Source: Candidatus Methylospira mobilis
GTDB lineage: Bacteria; Pseudomonadota; Gammaproteobacteria; Methylococcales; Methylococcaceae
Assembly: GCF_009498235.1 (NCBI RefSeq)
Contig: NZ_CP044205.1
Location: 3,597,389 to 3,661,388, forward strand
Direction: 5' to 3'
DNA: 64,000 nucleotides
Made by a program: the position numbers and the translations under genes. Positions 27,239 to 34,668 of the stretch are shown here, piece after piece (position 1 is the first letter of the stretch; every line of letters starts with the position of its first letter). The notes below the pieces were generated by a model, which was given only the letters and a program-made list of their open reading frames with translations, was not told the DNA's origin and ran no database searches.

Positions 27239-27820
27239 ATGATCTCCGTTGGTCGCCGTATTCAGGAAGCAATCGACCATATGGGTAAAGGCGAAACGAT
27301 GCTCGCTCTCACCCCTGCATGCATTGCTCTGGACGTCACGTCCCAGCGCCATGCTGGCCTGAAACGATCAAGCCGCTCAAGCTTCAAACGGTTCGTTCAA
27401 GACAATTTGTGGTTGATCACCTATGTTGGATTCCCAGGCCTCATGGCTTCAACGGTGCGAGTTCCCTTTGTTCACCCTGACGTTAAGCCAGATGCGGCTG
27501 GCTGTGTAGGCATTGAAGACATTATTTACCACGTCATACGATGCTCCCTCATTCACTCCGATGAGAAGGATTCGAAAATCAGATGGAACGACGCCATTGC
27601 TCTCGGGCTAGATCAAGAAGGCAATCTTGTTCTGAATAACGGGTTGATTTGGGGGCTTGTGAGCGCCGTTGTCTTCTCACCGACCAACAAAACAGAAACC
27701 GTTCCAGACCAGTATTGGCTTCAAGTCGGCATGTTCAGAATGTTCATTTCTGAGTTATGGGGGCGCATTGATCTTGCGAAAAGATTCGTCAAGTTTCACA
27801 CAGGCGTCGATGTTCCATAA
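27239..27820 (+). CDS. Integron cassette 1: unknown protein, 193 residues
   Basis: This is the first cassette gene. Its ATG at 27239 is 10 bases after the attI core and its TAA stop (27818-27820) is directly followed by an attC, the usual tight packing of cassettes. The product is soluble and of mixed composition, with hydrophobic patches (LWLITYVGFPGLMAS, GLIWGLVSAVVFS), and is not recognised. The frame could start further upstream only inside the recombination core (TTG 27224). Base composition (about 48% GC by eye) is lower than in the housekeeping genes, consistent with foreign origin. Confidence 0.75.
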   Translation: MISVGRRIQEAIDHMGKGETMLALTPACIALDVTSQRHAGLKRSSRSSFKRFVQDNLWLITYVGFPGLMASTVRVPFVHPDVKPDAAGCVGIEDIIYHVIRCSLIHSDEKDSKIRWNDAIALGLDQEGNLVLNNGLIWGLVSAVVFSPTNKTETVPDQYWLQVGMFRMFISELWGRIDLAKRFVKFHTGVDVP

Positions 27821-27823
27821 CGC

Positions 27824-27889
27824 GCCCAACCCGGCAGTCAACCGGACCTGCGCAAAAAGCCGCGCAGGCCGGTTACTTCTACGTTAGGC
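27824..27889 (+). repeat. attC site of cassette 1 (complete)
   Basis: The outer boxes are GCCCAAC (27824-27830) and GTTAGGC (27883-27889). The inner arms AACCGG-a-CCTGCGC and GCGCAGGCCGGTT pair with one extrahelical A on the left arm, the feature that gives attC sites strand choice. The length is 66 bases. Confidence 0.88.
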
Positions 27890-27932
27890 AACGGCTAGTC
27901 GCGTGAAATCAATCATTGAATAGGGTAAACTT

Positions 27933-28040
27933 CTTTTGGGCGATGGAGTAATGGAAACTCACCTTACCGTGAGGTAAGGGTCTAGTAAGGTTCGATTCCT
28001 TACCGCCAAAAGGCATTCGCAAAAAGTGCCTTTTGGCGGT
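27933..28040 (+). ncRNA. tRNA-like structured RNA with a competing 14-bp hairpin, leader of the HEPN-like gene
   Basis: Four arms can be drawn. A closing stem pairs 27933-27942 with 28004-28012 (nine pairs, one bulged G). A D-like arm has GAGT/ACTC (27946-27949/27957-27960) and loop AATGGAA. An anticodon-like arm has CCTTAC/GTAAGG (27962-27967/27974-27979). A T-like arm has GTAAGG/CCTTAC around TTCGATT (27985-28003). The anticodon loop is not canonical (6 or 8 bases, no U33) and no CCA is encoded, so it is probably not a normal tRNA. The strand 28002-28015 also pairs perfectly with 28027-28040, so closing stem and hairpin exclude each other. The hairpin ends 11 bases before the next ATG. Confidence 0.6.
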
Positions 28041-28051
28041 GCGGGGTAATT

Positions 28052-28858
28052 ATGGCTACGAGTAATCATAAACTATATCGGTTTCATGTAAAAAATATCC
28101 ATTCAATTGAAATTGCGCTTAATAACTCAGCATTAGCGGCAAGAAAGGCAATTGCAGAGCAGAATAAGCCCGCGATTGAATCATTCGTTAGCCTTAACTC
28201 GTTTCTGCTCGGCGCATGGACTGAAAACCGTCTGCGTAAGTTGCTCCATGAAGAACCGGGCCTTTCTGACGCAGAAAGAGCATTAGTCAAAGCGGAATCA
28301 TCTCAGCTTGAAAAGTGGAAAAAACTTATTGAGGTAGCATTTCGCAAACACTACACGATCCCTCACGCAGAGCTTAATGAATCAAACCTTCCGTTTACTG
28401 CCGCTGCACGCTACAAAGTATTGAATGAAATATTAGGCAATGACTTGAGAAGCGTAATAGAGCTAAGAAATAAACTTGCGCACGGACAATGGTTTTATCC
28501 CCTAAATAGTGAAGAAACAGGGGTTGAGGCAGATAAATTTAATCTATTAAGAAAAGAAAACTTACCCTCATTACAGTATAAAAAGTCATTAATAACCAGC
28601 TTAACCGATATTATTCATGACTTGGTTGTATCGCCTGCAACCTTTGAACGAGACTTTGACAAGAACTATAAGCGTATTAGCAATACTCGTAACAATTTGA
28701 ACACGCGCAACTATGAAAATTATTGCGACAAACTAGTCGAAAAGCGGATTAAAGGCGTAGAACTTAGAAAAAGCAGCACAAGCACAAGAAAAATGGCAAT
28801 AAAAACTCCTTGTTTATTTCTCCTCAAGGAGTTTTTGTTTCGGTTGTTTGGGCGTTAG
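28052..28858 (+). CDS. Integron cassette 2: HEPN-like protein with RN(x)3H motif
   Basis: The 268-residue product contains LRNKLAHGQW near residue 148. It matches the R-N-x3-H signature of HEPN domains, many of which are metal-independent RNases acting as toxins or defence effectors. The flanking sequence looks all-helical (residues about 15-215), as in HEPN. The last ~30 residues are basic, then hydrophobic. A GCGGGG stretch six bases before ATG 28052 may serve as ribosome-binding site. An attC and a tRNA-like RNA precede it, and a terminator overlaps its last codons. The HEPN call rests on one motif plus helicity; nuclease activity is inferred. Confidence 0.6.
   Translation: MATSNHKLYRFHVKNIHSIEIALNNSALAARKAIAEQNKPAIESFVSLNSFLLGAWTENRLRKLLHEEPGLSDAERALVKAESSQLEKWKKLIEVAFRKHYTIPHAELNESNLPFTAAARYKVLNEILGNDLRSVIELRNKLAHGQWFYPLNSEETGVEADKFNLLRKENLPSLQYKKSLITSLTDIIHDLVVSPATFERDFDKNYKRISNTRNNLNTRNYENYCDKLVEKRIKGVELRKSSTSTRKMAIKTPCLFLLKEFLFRLFGR
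28801..28840 (+). terminator. Rho-independent terminator overlapping the end of the HEPN-like gene
   Basis: AAAAACTCCTTG (28801-28812) and CAAGGAGTTTTT (28825-28836) form a perfect 12-bp stem with a 12-base loop and a T-rich tail. With A-runs on one side and T-runs on the other it could work in both directions. It lies inside the last 20 codons of the gene. Confidence 0.8.
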
Positions 28859-28894
28859 AAATTATGCTGGCTTTCAAAGTTGCTGGACATTTCG

Positions 28895-28936
28895 GCCTAA
28901 CGGAGCGTTCGAGGCGGACGCGCTTGACAACTGGCC
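28895..28936 (+). repeat. attC site of cassette 2, left half only
   Basis: GCCTAAC (28895-28901) starts a typical attC left half (GGAGCGTTCGAGGCGGACGCGC). The IS3-family element begins at 28937, and no matching right half with GTTRRRC is found on its other side. The site is broken and should no longer recombine. Confidence 0.6.
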
Positions 28937-29000
28937 TGTAATGGTTTAATGAAGCCGGACACTTCGAAAGGCAGATTTTATACTGTCAGCAGAGGTGAGC

Positions 29001-29318
29001 ATGAAGACAAACGAGAAAAAACACAAGCGCCCCAAATACAGTCTGGAATTTAAGCAAGATGCCGCCCAGCTGGTTCTTGAAAAAGGCTACAGCCTGAACC
29101 AGGCTGCGGACCATTTGGGCATATCATTAAGTGCCCTCGGGCGCTGGGTTCGTGCGGAACGCAAGCCTTCCGGCAATGACTCCGCGACGAAAAAGCCAGG
29201 CTTGAATCTGGGGGATCACGATGAATTGATTCGCTTGCGCAAGGAAAATGAACAGTTGCGAATGGAGCGCGAGATATTAAAAAAGGCCGCAGTCTTCTTT
29301 GCGAAAGAAGCCGAATAA
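29001..29318 (+). CDS. IS3-family transposase OrfA
   Basis: The 105-residue DNA-binding half of the IS3 transposase has a helix-turn-helix (SLNQAADHLGISLSALGRWVRAE) and a leucine zipper-like C-terminus (ELIRLRKENEQLRMEREILKKA). ATG 29001 has GAGGTGAGC directly upstream. A slippery heptamer close to the end allows fusion to OrfB. Confidence 0.92.
   Translation: MKTNEKKHKRPKYSLEFKQDAAQLVLEKGYSLNQAADHLGISLSALGRWVRAERKPSGNDSATKKPGLNLGDHDELIRLRKENEQLRMEREILKKAAVFFAKEAE
29279..29285 (+). promoter_or_regulatory. Programmed -1 frameshift site (A_AAA_AAG)
   Basis: Six A and a G lie in the orfA phase as TTA-AAA-AAG. A -1 slip here enters the orfB frame with no stop codon before 29336, so an OrfAB fusion transposase can be made, as is known for IS3-family elements. 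Confidence 0.8.
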
Positions 29319-29335
29319 AGTACGGGTTTATTCAG

Positions 29336-30184
29336 GTGCAACAGAAGACGTATCCAGTGACCGTGCTCTGTCGAGTGATGCAGGTGAGTACCAGTGCGTA
29401 TTATGAGTGGTTAAAAGCCCGACAGGACAGCGATAAGGATCAACAAGATCAAAAGCTTGCCGAGAAGGCGAGGCAGATTTTCATCGACAATAAACAGTGC
29501 TTTGGTTCGCGTCGTTTAGCGGATCGACTGCAAAAACAAGGTTTTGTCGTTGGGCGTTTTAAAACGCGGCGCATCATGCGAGATTTAAACTTGAAGGTGC
29601 GCTATCCCAGGCGAGTTAAGGTCACCACCGATAGTAACCATAACGAGGCCATTTCGCCCAACCGCTTGGACCGGCAATTCCAGGTTGGCAAGCCCAATCA
29701 AGTATGGACGACAGATATCACCTACGTGTGGACCCTAGAAGGCTGGCTTTATGTCGCGGTGGTCATCGATCTGTTTTCCCGGCAAGTCGTGGGCTGGGCG
29801 ATTGATGATCACATGCGGGCCTCGCTGTGCGTCAAGGCCTTGCAAATGGCCTTCTGGCGCCGCAAACCGCCACCCGGTCTGTTGCATCACTCGGATCGTG
29901 GCAGCCAGTATGCGAGCAGGGAATATCGCCGGCATTTAGACGTGATGAAGATGGAACAGAGTATGAGCCGCAAAGGGAACTGCTGGGACAACTCGCCGAC
30001 CGAACGTTTTTTTCGCAGCTTGAAGCATGAGCAGCTCAACTACGAAAAATTCAAGACCCAAGCGGCGGCAAAACTGAGTGTGATCGATTATTTGGCTTTT
30101 TATAATGGCCTTCGACCACACTCAACATTGGGCTACCAGTCCCCACTCGAATTCGAGCGGGAATTTTATAGAAACGCTGCCTGA
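29336..30184 (+). CDS. IS3-family transposase OrfB (DDE catalytic part)
   Basis: The 282-residue integrase-like catalytic domain carries the DDE residues: D in WTTDITYVWT, D in HHSDRGSQYAS and E in SPTERFFRSLKHE. The frame continues without a stop up to the slippery site in orfA, so the physiological product is the OrfAB fusion and the start at 29336 (GTG) is only nominal. The gene is intact. Confidence 0.92.
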   Translation: MQQKTYPVTVLCRVMQVSTSAYYEWLKARQDSDKDQQDQKLAEKARQIFIDNKQCFGSRRLADRLQKQGFVVGRFKTRRIMRDLNLKVRYPRRVKVTTDSNHNEAISPNRLDRQFQVGKPNQVWTTDITYVWTLEGWLYVAVVIDLFSRQVVGWAIDDHMRASLCVKALQMAFWRRKPPPGLLHHSDRGSQYASREYRRHLDVMKMEQSMSRKGNCWDNSPTERFFRSLKHEQLNYEKFKTQAAAKLSVIDYLAFYNGLRPHSTLGYQSPLEFEREFYRNAA

Positions 30185-30209
30185 ACAGGTGTCCGGTTTT
30201 TGTTGACCA

Positions 30210-31208
30210 TTACACCATCCGTTCGATAACAACGACCGGACGATCTGCCGCCGTTACCACCGCCTCAGATTGCGGGCGCGCCGCGCGGATATCTCCGCGC
30301 CAGGGAGCGGGCAGTTCTTGCAGGCGTTCCTCTCCCAGGCGCTCCGAGGGACGCACTTGCGTGGTGCCATGTATGCGTTCATTGGCTACGTCTTTTAGCC
30401 AGCGTCGCACTTCAGCATTGGCAGTGACCACGTCCAGCGTCAGCCCGGACTGCTTGAGCTGTGCCACCAGCGGAACATAAAAAGAGCGGCGCAGATAGCC
30501 GTTGAAACGCTCGACTTTACCCTTGGTCCTGGCGCGATAAGGGCGACACAGTTTTATAACGAAACCGCAATGCCGCGCATAATCGAGAAATCCAGCGTGG
30601 AAACGATGCTCACCTTCACCCGATGCGTCGCGCTCCAACACCACCGTCTTCATGTTGTCGTAAAGAGCCCGTTGCGGAATACCGCCAAAAGAGTCGAACG
30701 CATGGTTATGGCACGCGATCAGCGTCTCCACTTTCATGTCCGTGACGAACTCGACAAAGCTGGCTCGACTGTAGCCCAGCGTTGCGCAGAAGGCGTAGAG
30801 CGGGTTACTGCCTTTACGAAATTCGACCCAATCGACCTGCATCTGCTCGCCCGGCACCGTCTCAAAGCGCACCACCGGCTCTGCCGCGCATGTGGGCTTG
30901 AGGCTATGCAGGTAGGCACGTAGCTGACTTTGTCCGCCGCTATAACCCAATGCGGCTATCTCTCGATACAACACCGTCGCCGGTATCCAGGCCGGTTGCG
31001 CCGCAGCCTGCCGTTCCTGTAAATACGCTTCAAATGGCGAAAGCTTGGTAGGGCGCTGCTTTTTGCGTTCGTATCGGGGCAGGCTATCGCTTGCAAGATG
31101 ACGGCGTACCGTGTTGACCGCGCATCCGGTCTCTTCGGCAATCTTGCGTAAACTCAAGCCGTGTTTTCTCAATAATTCAATTTCCACATACACCTCGTCA
31201 GTGATCAC
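30210..31208 (-). pseudogene. istA: IS21-family transposase IstA, 3' end lost
   Basis: The 332-residue product has an N-terminal helix-turn-helix (SLRKIAEETGCAVNTVRRHLA), an integrase-like core with D in EQMQVDWVEF, D in ALYDNMKTVV and E in RTKGKVERFNGYL, and part of the C-terminal region. The reading frame runs into the right end of the IS3-family element, whose terminal bases provide the TAA stop. Helper istB is missing. The catalytic core is intact, but the gene is truncated and its element defective. Confidence 0.85.
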
Positions 31209-31296
31209 GGCTGCGTTCCAAATGCAGCCGATCTTCTCAATTCGGTGTATCAGTTTTCAATCGGCACGCTGTATCAATTTACATCCGGCAGTGACA
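30215..31296 (-). mobile_element. IS21-family element, truncated (istA end, no istB)
   Basis: The right boundary is the element tip TGTCACTGCC (minus strand, from 31296), with sub-terminal TTGATACAG/CTGATACAC repeats typical of IS21 ends. Only istA remains; istB and the other tip have been lost where the IS3-family element begins. The element cannot move by itself. Confidence 0.85.
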
Positions 31297-32023
31297 AGAA
31301 AATCGAAAGCTATCGAAAAAGCGTCCAGATTTTGAGGGGTTCAATAGCAACGAAGAGCGATTTCTGTATGAAGCAAAAGGTACGTGCCGACTCGAAACAG
31401 TAATTCCTACCATTGAGAAAGCAATCGGCCAGGTGAAGAACTACCCTGAGCCAGCATTACGAAAAATCGCAATTGCCTCATATTTCTGTAACAATCCGAG
31501 GGCGTTTCCCAGCTTCTCATTCTTCGTTGATCCTGAACTCCCAGACATCGTCCCGCCAGATAGAGATCACGCGCAACAGCTGCACCTTGAGAAAGTCCTT
31601 GAGTTCGCTGGCTGCAAAAGCTCAGCAAGTTCTTACCTGAAGTATTTGGCAGCTAAGTTCACGCTTGAGAGAAAGATTGCATCTGAGTACCCCGACATGA
31701 TTGCTCGTTACGCTCCTCCAACTCGTGGGGATAGCAAGATTGAGGCGGCCTTCGATGAATTTAGAGGGAGTTTTGAACGCGAAACAAGTTCGCTAGAGAC
31801 GGTTTCCGAGGGGAATCGCCGCTACCAAGTACAACGCCGCATCGTCACTATTGAGGACGCGAAGTACGAGTGCGTTGCGGGAATAGATTCCCAAGTCATT
31901 GCCGCCATTTCAGAGGACGTCGAGTTTGAAAAGATTGAGTCAGTCAGCTACAGCGAGCCAGATAATGCCTTTAGCCAATTTTCCGACGGCACGATCTTTC
32001 GGCTCCGCAGACTTCGCGGCTAA
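31297..32023 (+). pseudogene. Integron cassette 3: unknown gene missing its 5' end
   Basis: The frame is open from the exact tip of the IS21-like element to a TAA at 32021-32023 that sits inside an attC. The nominal internal start (GTG 31433) would give 196 residues, but the same frame reads back another 45 codons with coding-like sequence (FNSNEERFLYEAKGTCRLETV), so the true start was removed by the insertion. The product is soluble, acidic/basic mixed and not recognised. Its function is unknown. Confidence 0.65.
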
Positions 32024-32082
32024 CCCATCATTCCACCGGACGCTGCGCGATAAAGCCGCGCAGCGCCGGTGAATTCAAACGT
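32018..32082 (+). repeat. attC site of cassette 3, main part (core split by an intron)
   Basis: The left box GGCTAAC (32018-32024) is followed by arms CACCGG-a-CGCTGCGC and GCGCAGCGCCGGTG with one extrahelical A, then GAATTCAAACGT up to 32082. The missing right-box bases TAGAC are found at 33935-33939, after a group II intron. Joined, they restore ACGTTAGAC. Confidence 0.88.
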
Positions 32083-33934
32083 GTGTGCCGTGCATGGCAC
32101 GAAACTAGTCGGGTGAAAGTCCCGATACCAGGTTTACGCAGAGCCGAAGGTTAGCCAAAGGGCAAGGGCGTCGTCGCGAGGCGGGGTCTGGAGGAAGTCC
32201 AAGGCGAAATCGCGGGACGATGAACAAAAACCGGAGATGACGCGTGATACATTCGGGGCAAATGGGCACGTGACCATAAAGCCCTCCATCTGCGATAGGG
32301 ATGTATTTTGTAAATCCGGCGTCTACGCGAGGAAAGTTTCGTGTCTTACCGCGGGAGGCCTGCCCGGTGTGCGGCAAAGCTGCACTGAGAAACGCGCAAG
32401 CGATTCTGACCGCCGGGCAGGAGTCAGCCGAGGGCATAGTAGGCTGGTTGGCCCCAGTCGAAGGCCCGAACGATGAACGACGAGGGTATCGAGATGAAGA
32501 ACAACGGGATAGCATCTGACAACCGGCCTGAGCCGGGCGCGGCCCAGCCGTGCGATGAACCCGGTGTTGGAGAGTCTGGAATATCCGAGTCCGCAAACCC
32601 TGTCGGATTGCTGGAACGCGTGCTTGCACGCGACAACCTGCAGCACGCCCTCAAGCGAGTCCGCCAGAACAAAGGCGCGCCGGGAATCGACGGCATGACC
32701 GTCGAAGAACTCCCGGTCTACCTCAAACAGCACTGGCTGGAAATCCGCGCGCAACTGGTAGCAGGCGTGTATCGCCCCAAGCCGGTATTGCGCGTGGAGA
32801 TACCCAAAGCCGATGGAAAAACCCGACCGCTGGGTATACAACGGCAGTGGACCGCTTTATCCAGCAAGCCATTGCGCAAGTTGTCAGCGCGCAATGGGAA
32901 CCGCACTTTCACCGTCACAGTTACGGCTTTCGTCCCGAACGCTCGGCCCATCAGGCCGTGCGCGAAATACAGAAGCAAGTCCGCGACAGCTACCGCTGGG
33001 TGGTGGACATGGACCTGGAGGCCTTCTTCGACCGCGTCAACCATGACCGGCTGATGAACCGTCTTCAACGTCACGTACCGGATCGAGCGCTGTTGCGCCT
33101 GATCAACACCTACCTGAAAGCGGGCGTGCGCATCGACACCCTTACCGTACCGACAACGCAGGGCGTGCCGCAAGGCGGGCCCCTATCGCCGGTACTGGCC
33201 AACGTGGTGCTCGATGAACTGGACTGGGAACTGGAGCGCCGCGGCCACCGTTTCGCCCGCTATGCCGATGATTGTAATATCGTCGTCAAAAGTCGGCGAG
33301 CCGGTGAACGCCTCATGCTCAGCCTGACGCACTGGATCGACAAAACACTGCGGCTCACAGTGAATGAACGAAAAAGTGCGGTGGACAGGCCATGGAACCG
33401 GAAATTTTTAGGGTTTACGCTAAGCCGGGGAGATGCCCGGCTCAAAGTGTCGGAACCGTCACTGGCGAAACTCAAAAACCGGATTCGCGACCTGACGCGT
33501 CGAACCCGAGGCCGCCGCTTGATCGACATCATCGCCGAGCTAAGAATCGCCCTGCTTGGTTGGAAAGCGTATTTCGGCATCGCCGAAGTACTGAGCCCTC
33601 TGCGGGAGATCGACAAGTGGATACGACGCCGACTGAGATGCTACCAGTGGAAACAATGGGGGAGCGCCGGATATCGGGAGTTGCGCAAACGCGGCGTAAC
33701 GGTGCGGGAAGCCTGGAATACCAGCAAATCCGCGCACGGACCATGGCGGCCATCGAAAACACCGGCGTTGAATCTTGCGCTGCCGGCGAAAACGTTCAGC
33801 AACATGGGGCTGCCATCTTTATGCGTTACGCGCTAAAGCATGGCAGAATTGTCGATCATCGAAACGCCGGATACGTGACCCGTATGTCCGGTGTTGTGGG
33901 AGGGAGGGGCCGCGAGGCTTCTTCCTATCCCGAT
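32083..33934 (+). mobile_element. Group IIC-type intron inserted in an attC core
   Basis: The 5' end GTGTGCC (32083) matches the group II GUGYG consensus. A structured 5' region (CTAGTCGGGTGAAAGTCCCG) follows, then a reverse transcriptase ORF with a frameshift, then a domain V with a GTGA tetraloop (about 33864-33893), a domain VI and a 3' end at CGAT (33934). The intron lies immediately downstream of the attC stem-loop and separates CGT from TAGAC. This is the pattern known for group IIC-attC introns, which recognise a hairpin and the adjacent core. Confidence 0.88.
32473..33836 (+). pseudogene. Group II intron reverse transcriptase/maturase, frameshifted
   Basis: The first frame (32473-about 32842) encodes RT block 0/1 (LKRVRQNKGAPGIDGMTVEEL, KADGKTRPLGI). 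The sequence then continues in another frame as AVDRFIQQAIAQ, HSYGFRPERSAHQA, TTQGVPQGGPLSPVLANV and the catalytic ARYADDCNIVV, followed by the maturase domain (WKAYFGIAEV) to 33836. A single missing C after GGTATA at about 32839 (expected ATACCA, read ATACAA) explains the shift. The RT active site is otherwise intact. No HNH endonuclease domain is seen, as expected for class C. Confidence 0.85.
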
Positions 33935-33963
33935 TAGACTTTTGTCCGGCAGTGACGTATAAT
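33935..33963 (+). promoter_or_regulatory. Promoter of the toxin-antitoxin cassette, overlapping the attC core
   Basis: The -10 box is a perfect TATAAT (33958-33963). The -35 candidate TAGACT (33935-33940, 4/6) starts with the right half of the split attC core, with a 17-base spacer. Transcription would begin at about 33970, the toxin ATG itself, giving a leaderless or nearly leaderless mRNA. Confidence 0.6.
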
Positions 33964-33969
33964 ACTCTC

Positions 33970-34281
33970 ATGCATACAGTTGCCGAAACCGAAATTTTCC
34001 GACATTACGCAGCCTCAATCTGGAGGGATGACGAACGCATCAAGTTCATCAACTGGATTGCCGCCAATCATCTATCGGGTGATGTCATTCCCGGCTCCGG
34101 CGGTTGCCGCAAAGTGCGCTGGACGCGCTCCGGTATGGGTAAACGTGGCGGGGCGCGAGTGATTTATTTCAACGATAAAGATGGCTGCATCTGGTTGTTA
34201 ATTGCTTATGCCAAGGCAAAGTTCGACAACTTGCCAACTGAATTTCTTGCCAAACTTAAAATCGAGGTGGAACATGGATAA
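33970..34281 (+). CDS. higB: Integron cassette 4: HigB-2-like toxin (RelE/ParE family)
   Basis: The 103-residue toxin of a type II system would act as a ribosome-dependent mRNA interferase. It matches the HigB-2 type found in Vibrio integrons (family knowledge): the segment GDVIPGSGGCRKVRW, the basic MGKRGGARVIYF strand and a final helix of KAKFDNLPTEFLAKLK. The ATG at 33970 aligns with the family start and is the likely transcription start, so no ribosome-binding site is seen. It overlaps the antitoxin gene by eight bases. The symbol follows similarity and is not proof of orthology. Confidence 0.85.
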   Translation: MHTVAETEIFRHYAASIWRDDERIKFINWIAANHLSGDVIPGSGGCRKVRWTRSGMGKRGGARVIYFNDKDGCIWLLIAYAKAKFDNLPTEFLAKLKIEVEHG

Positions 34282-34555
34282 GGAGCTGGAGCAGTTTCAA
34301 AACGATTTGCTGGCGTCTGTCAGACAGATGAAGGCGGGTGAAGCCGCGCGCATAACAAAAATAGATATATCTCCTATCGTTACGGCCCGAAACGCCTTGG
34401 GGTTGTCACAATCCAGGTTCGCTGAACTTTTAGGGGTCTCCAAGCGCACCTTGCAAGAGTGGGAACAGGGGAGGCGCACACCAACCGGGGCGGCCAAAAC
34501 GCTTTTGCGTGTCGTGGAACGGCACCCAGACGTACTTAGGGAGCTTGTAGCGTAG
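34274..34555 (+). CDS. higA: HigA-2-like antitoxin with XRE helix-turn-helix
   Basis: The 93-residue protein has a flexible N-terminal third (MDKELEQFQNDLLASVRQM) that should wrap the toxin, and a C-terminal HTH of XRE type (ALGLSQSRFAELLGVSKRTLQEWEQGRR). A GAGGTGG site precedes ATG 34274 inside the toxin gene, so translation is coupled in the toxin-first order typical of HigBA. It should neutralise HigB and repress the cassette promoter. Confidence 0.88.
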   Translation: MDKELEQFQNDLLASVRQMKAGEAARITKIDISPIVTARNALGLSQSRFAELLGVSKRTLQEWEQGRRTPTGAAKTLLRVVERHPDVLRELVA

Positions 34556-34605
34556 TTTTTTGTATTTTGACTCGTTGCAAAATTCAGCGTTGCTGACTAT
34601 TGCTG

Positions 34606-34665
34606 GCCTAACCCCTCATTCCAGCGAACTTCGCTGACGCTCGCTGCTGAATTCAAACGTTATGC
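34606..34665 (+). repeat. attC site of cassette 4 (complete)
   Basis: The outer boxes are GCCTAAC (34606-34612) and GTTATGC (34659-34665). The arms share TCATTCCA and GAATTCAAACGTTA with the cassette 3 attC, so the two sites are related in type, while the central stem (CAGCGA/TCGCTG) differs. Confidence 0.82.
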
Positions 34666-34668
34666 CTC

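Larger units (their letters stand above)
28937..30214 (+). mobile_element. IS3-family insertion sequence, apparently complete
   Basis: Inverted ends match in two blocks, TGTAATGGT and CCGGACAC (28937-28963 against 30188-30214). The 1278-bp element carries orfA and orfB with a -1 frameshift signal and looks intact. The flanks differ: attC sequence on the left, the truncated IS21-like istA on the right, and no target duplication. A deletion or rearrangement therefore accompanied or followed insertion. Confidence 0.9.

Noticed and set aside
27933..28012. A normal tRNA gene (His-like anticodon GTG)
   Set aside because: The anticodon arm has a loop of 6 or 8 bases without U33, the closing stem needs a bulge, and no CCA follows. 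It is kept only as a tRNA-like RNA.
33945..33958. A second IS21 tip (TCCGGCAGTGAC, as at 31283-31295)
   Set aside because: Only 12-13 bases match and no other IS21 sequence adjoins. Matches of this length are expected by chance in a window this size.
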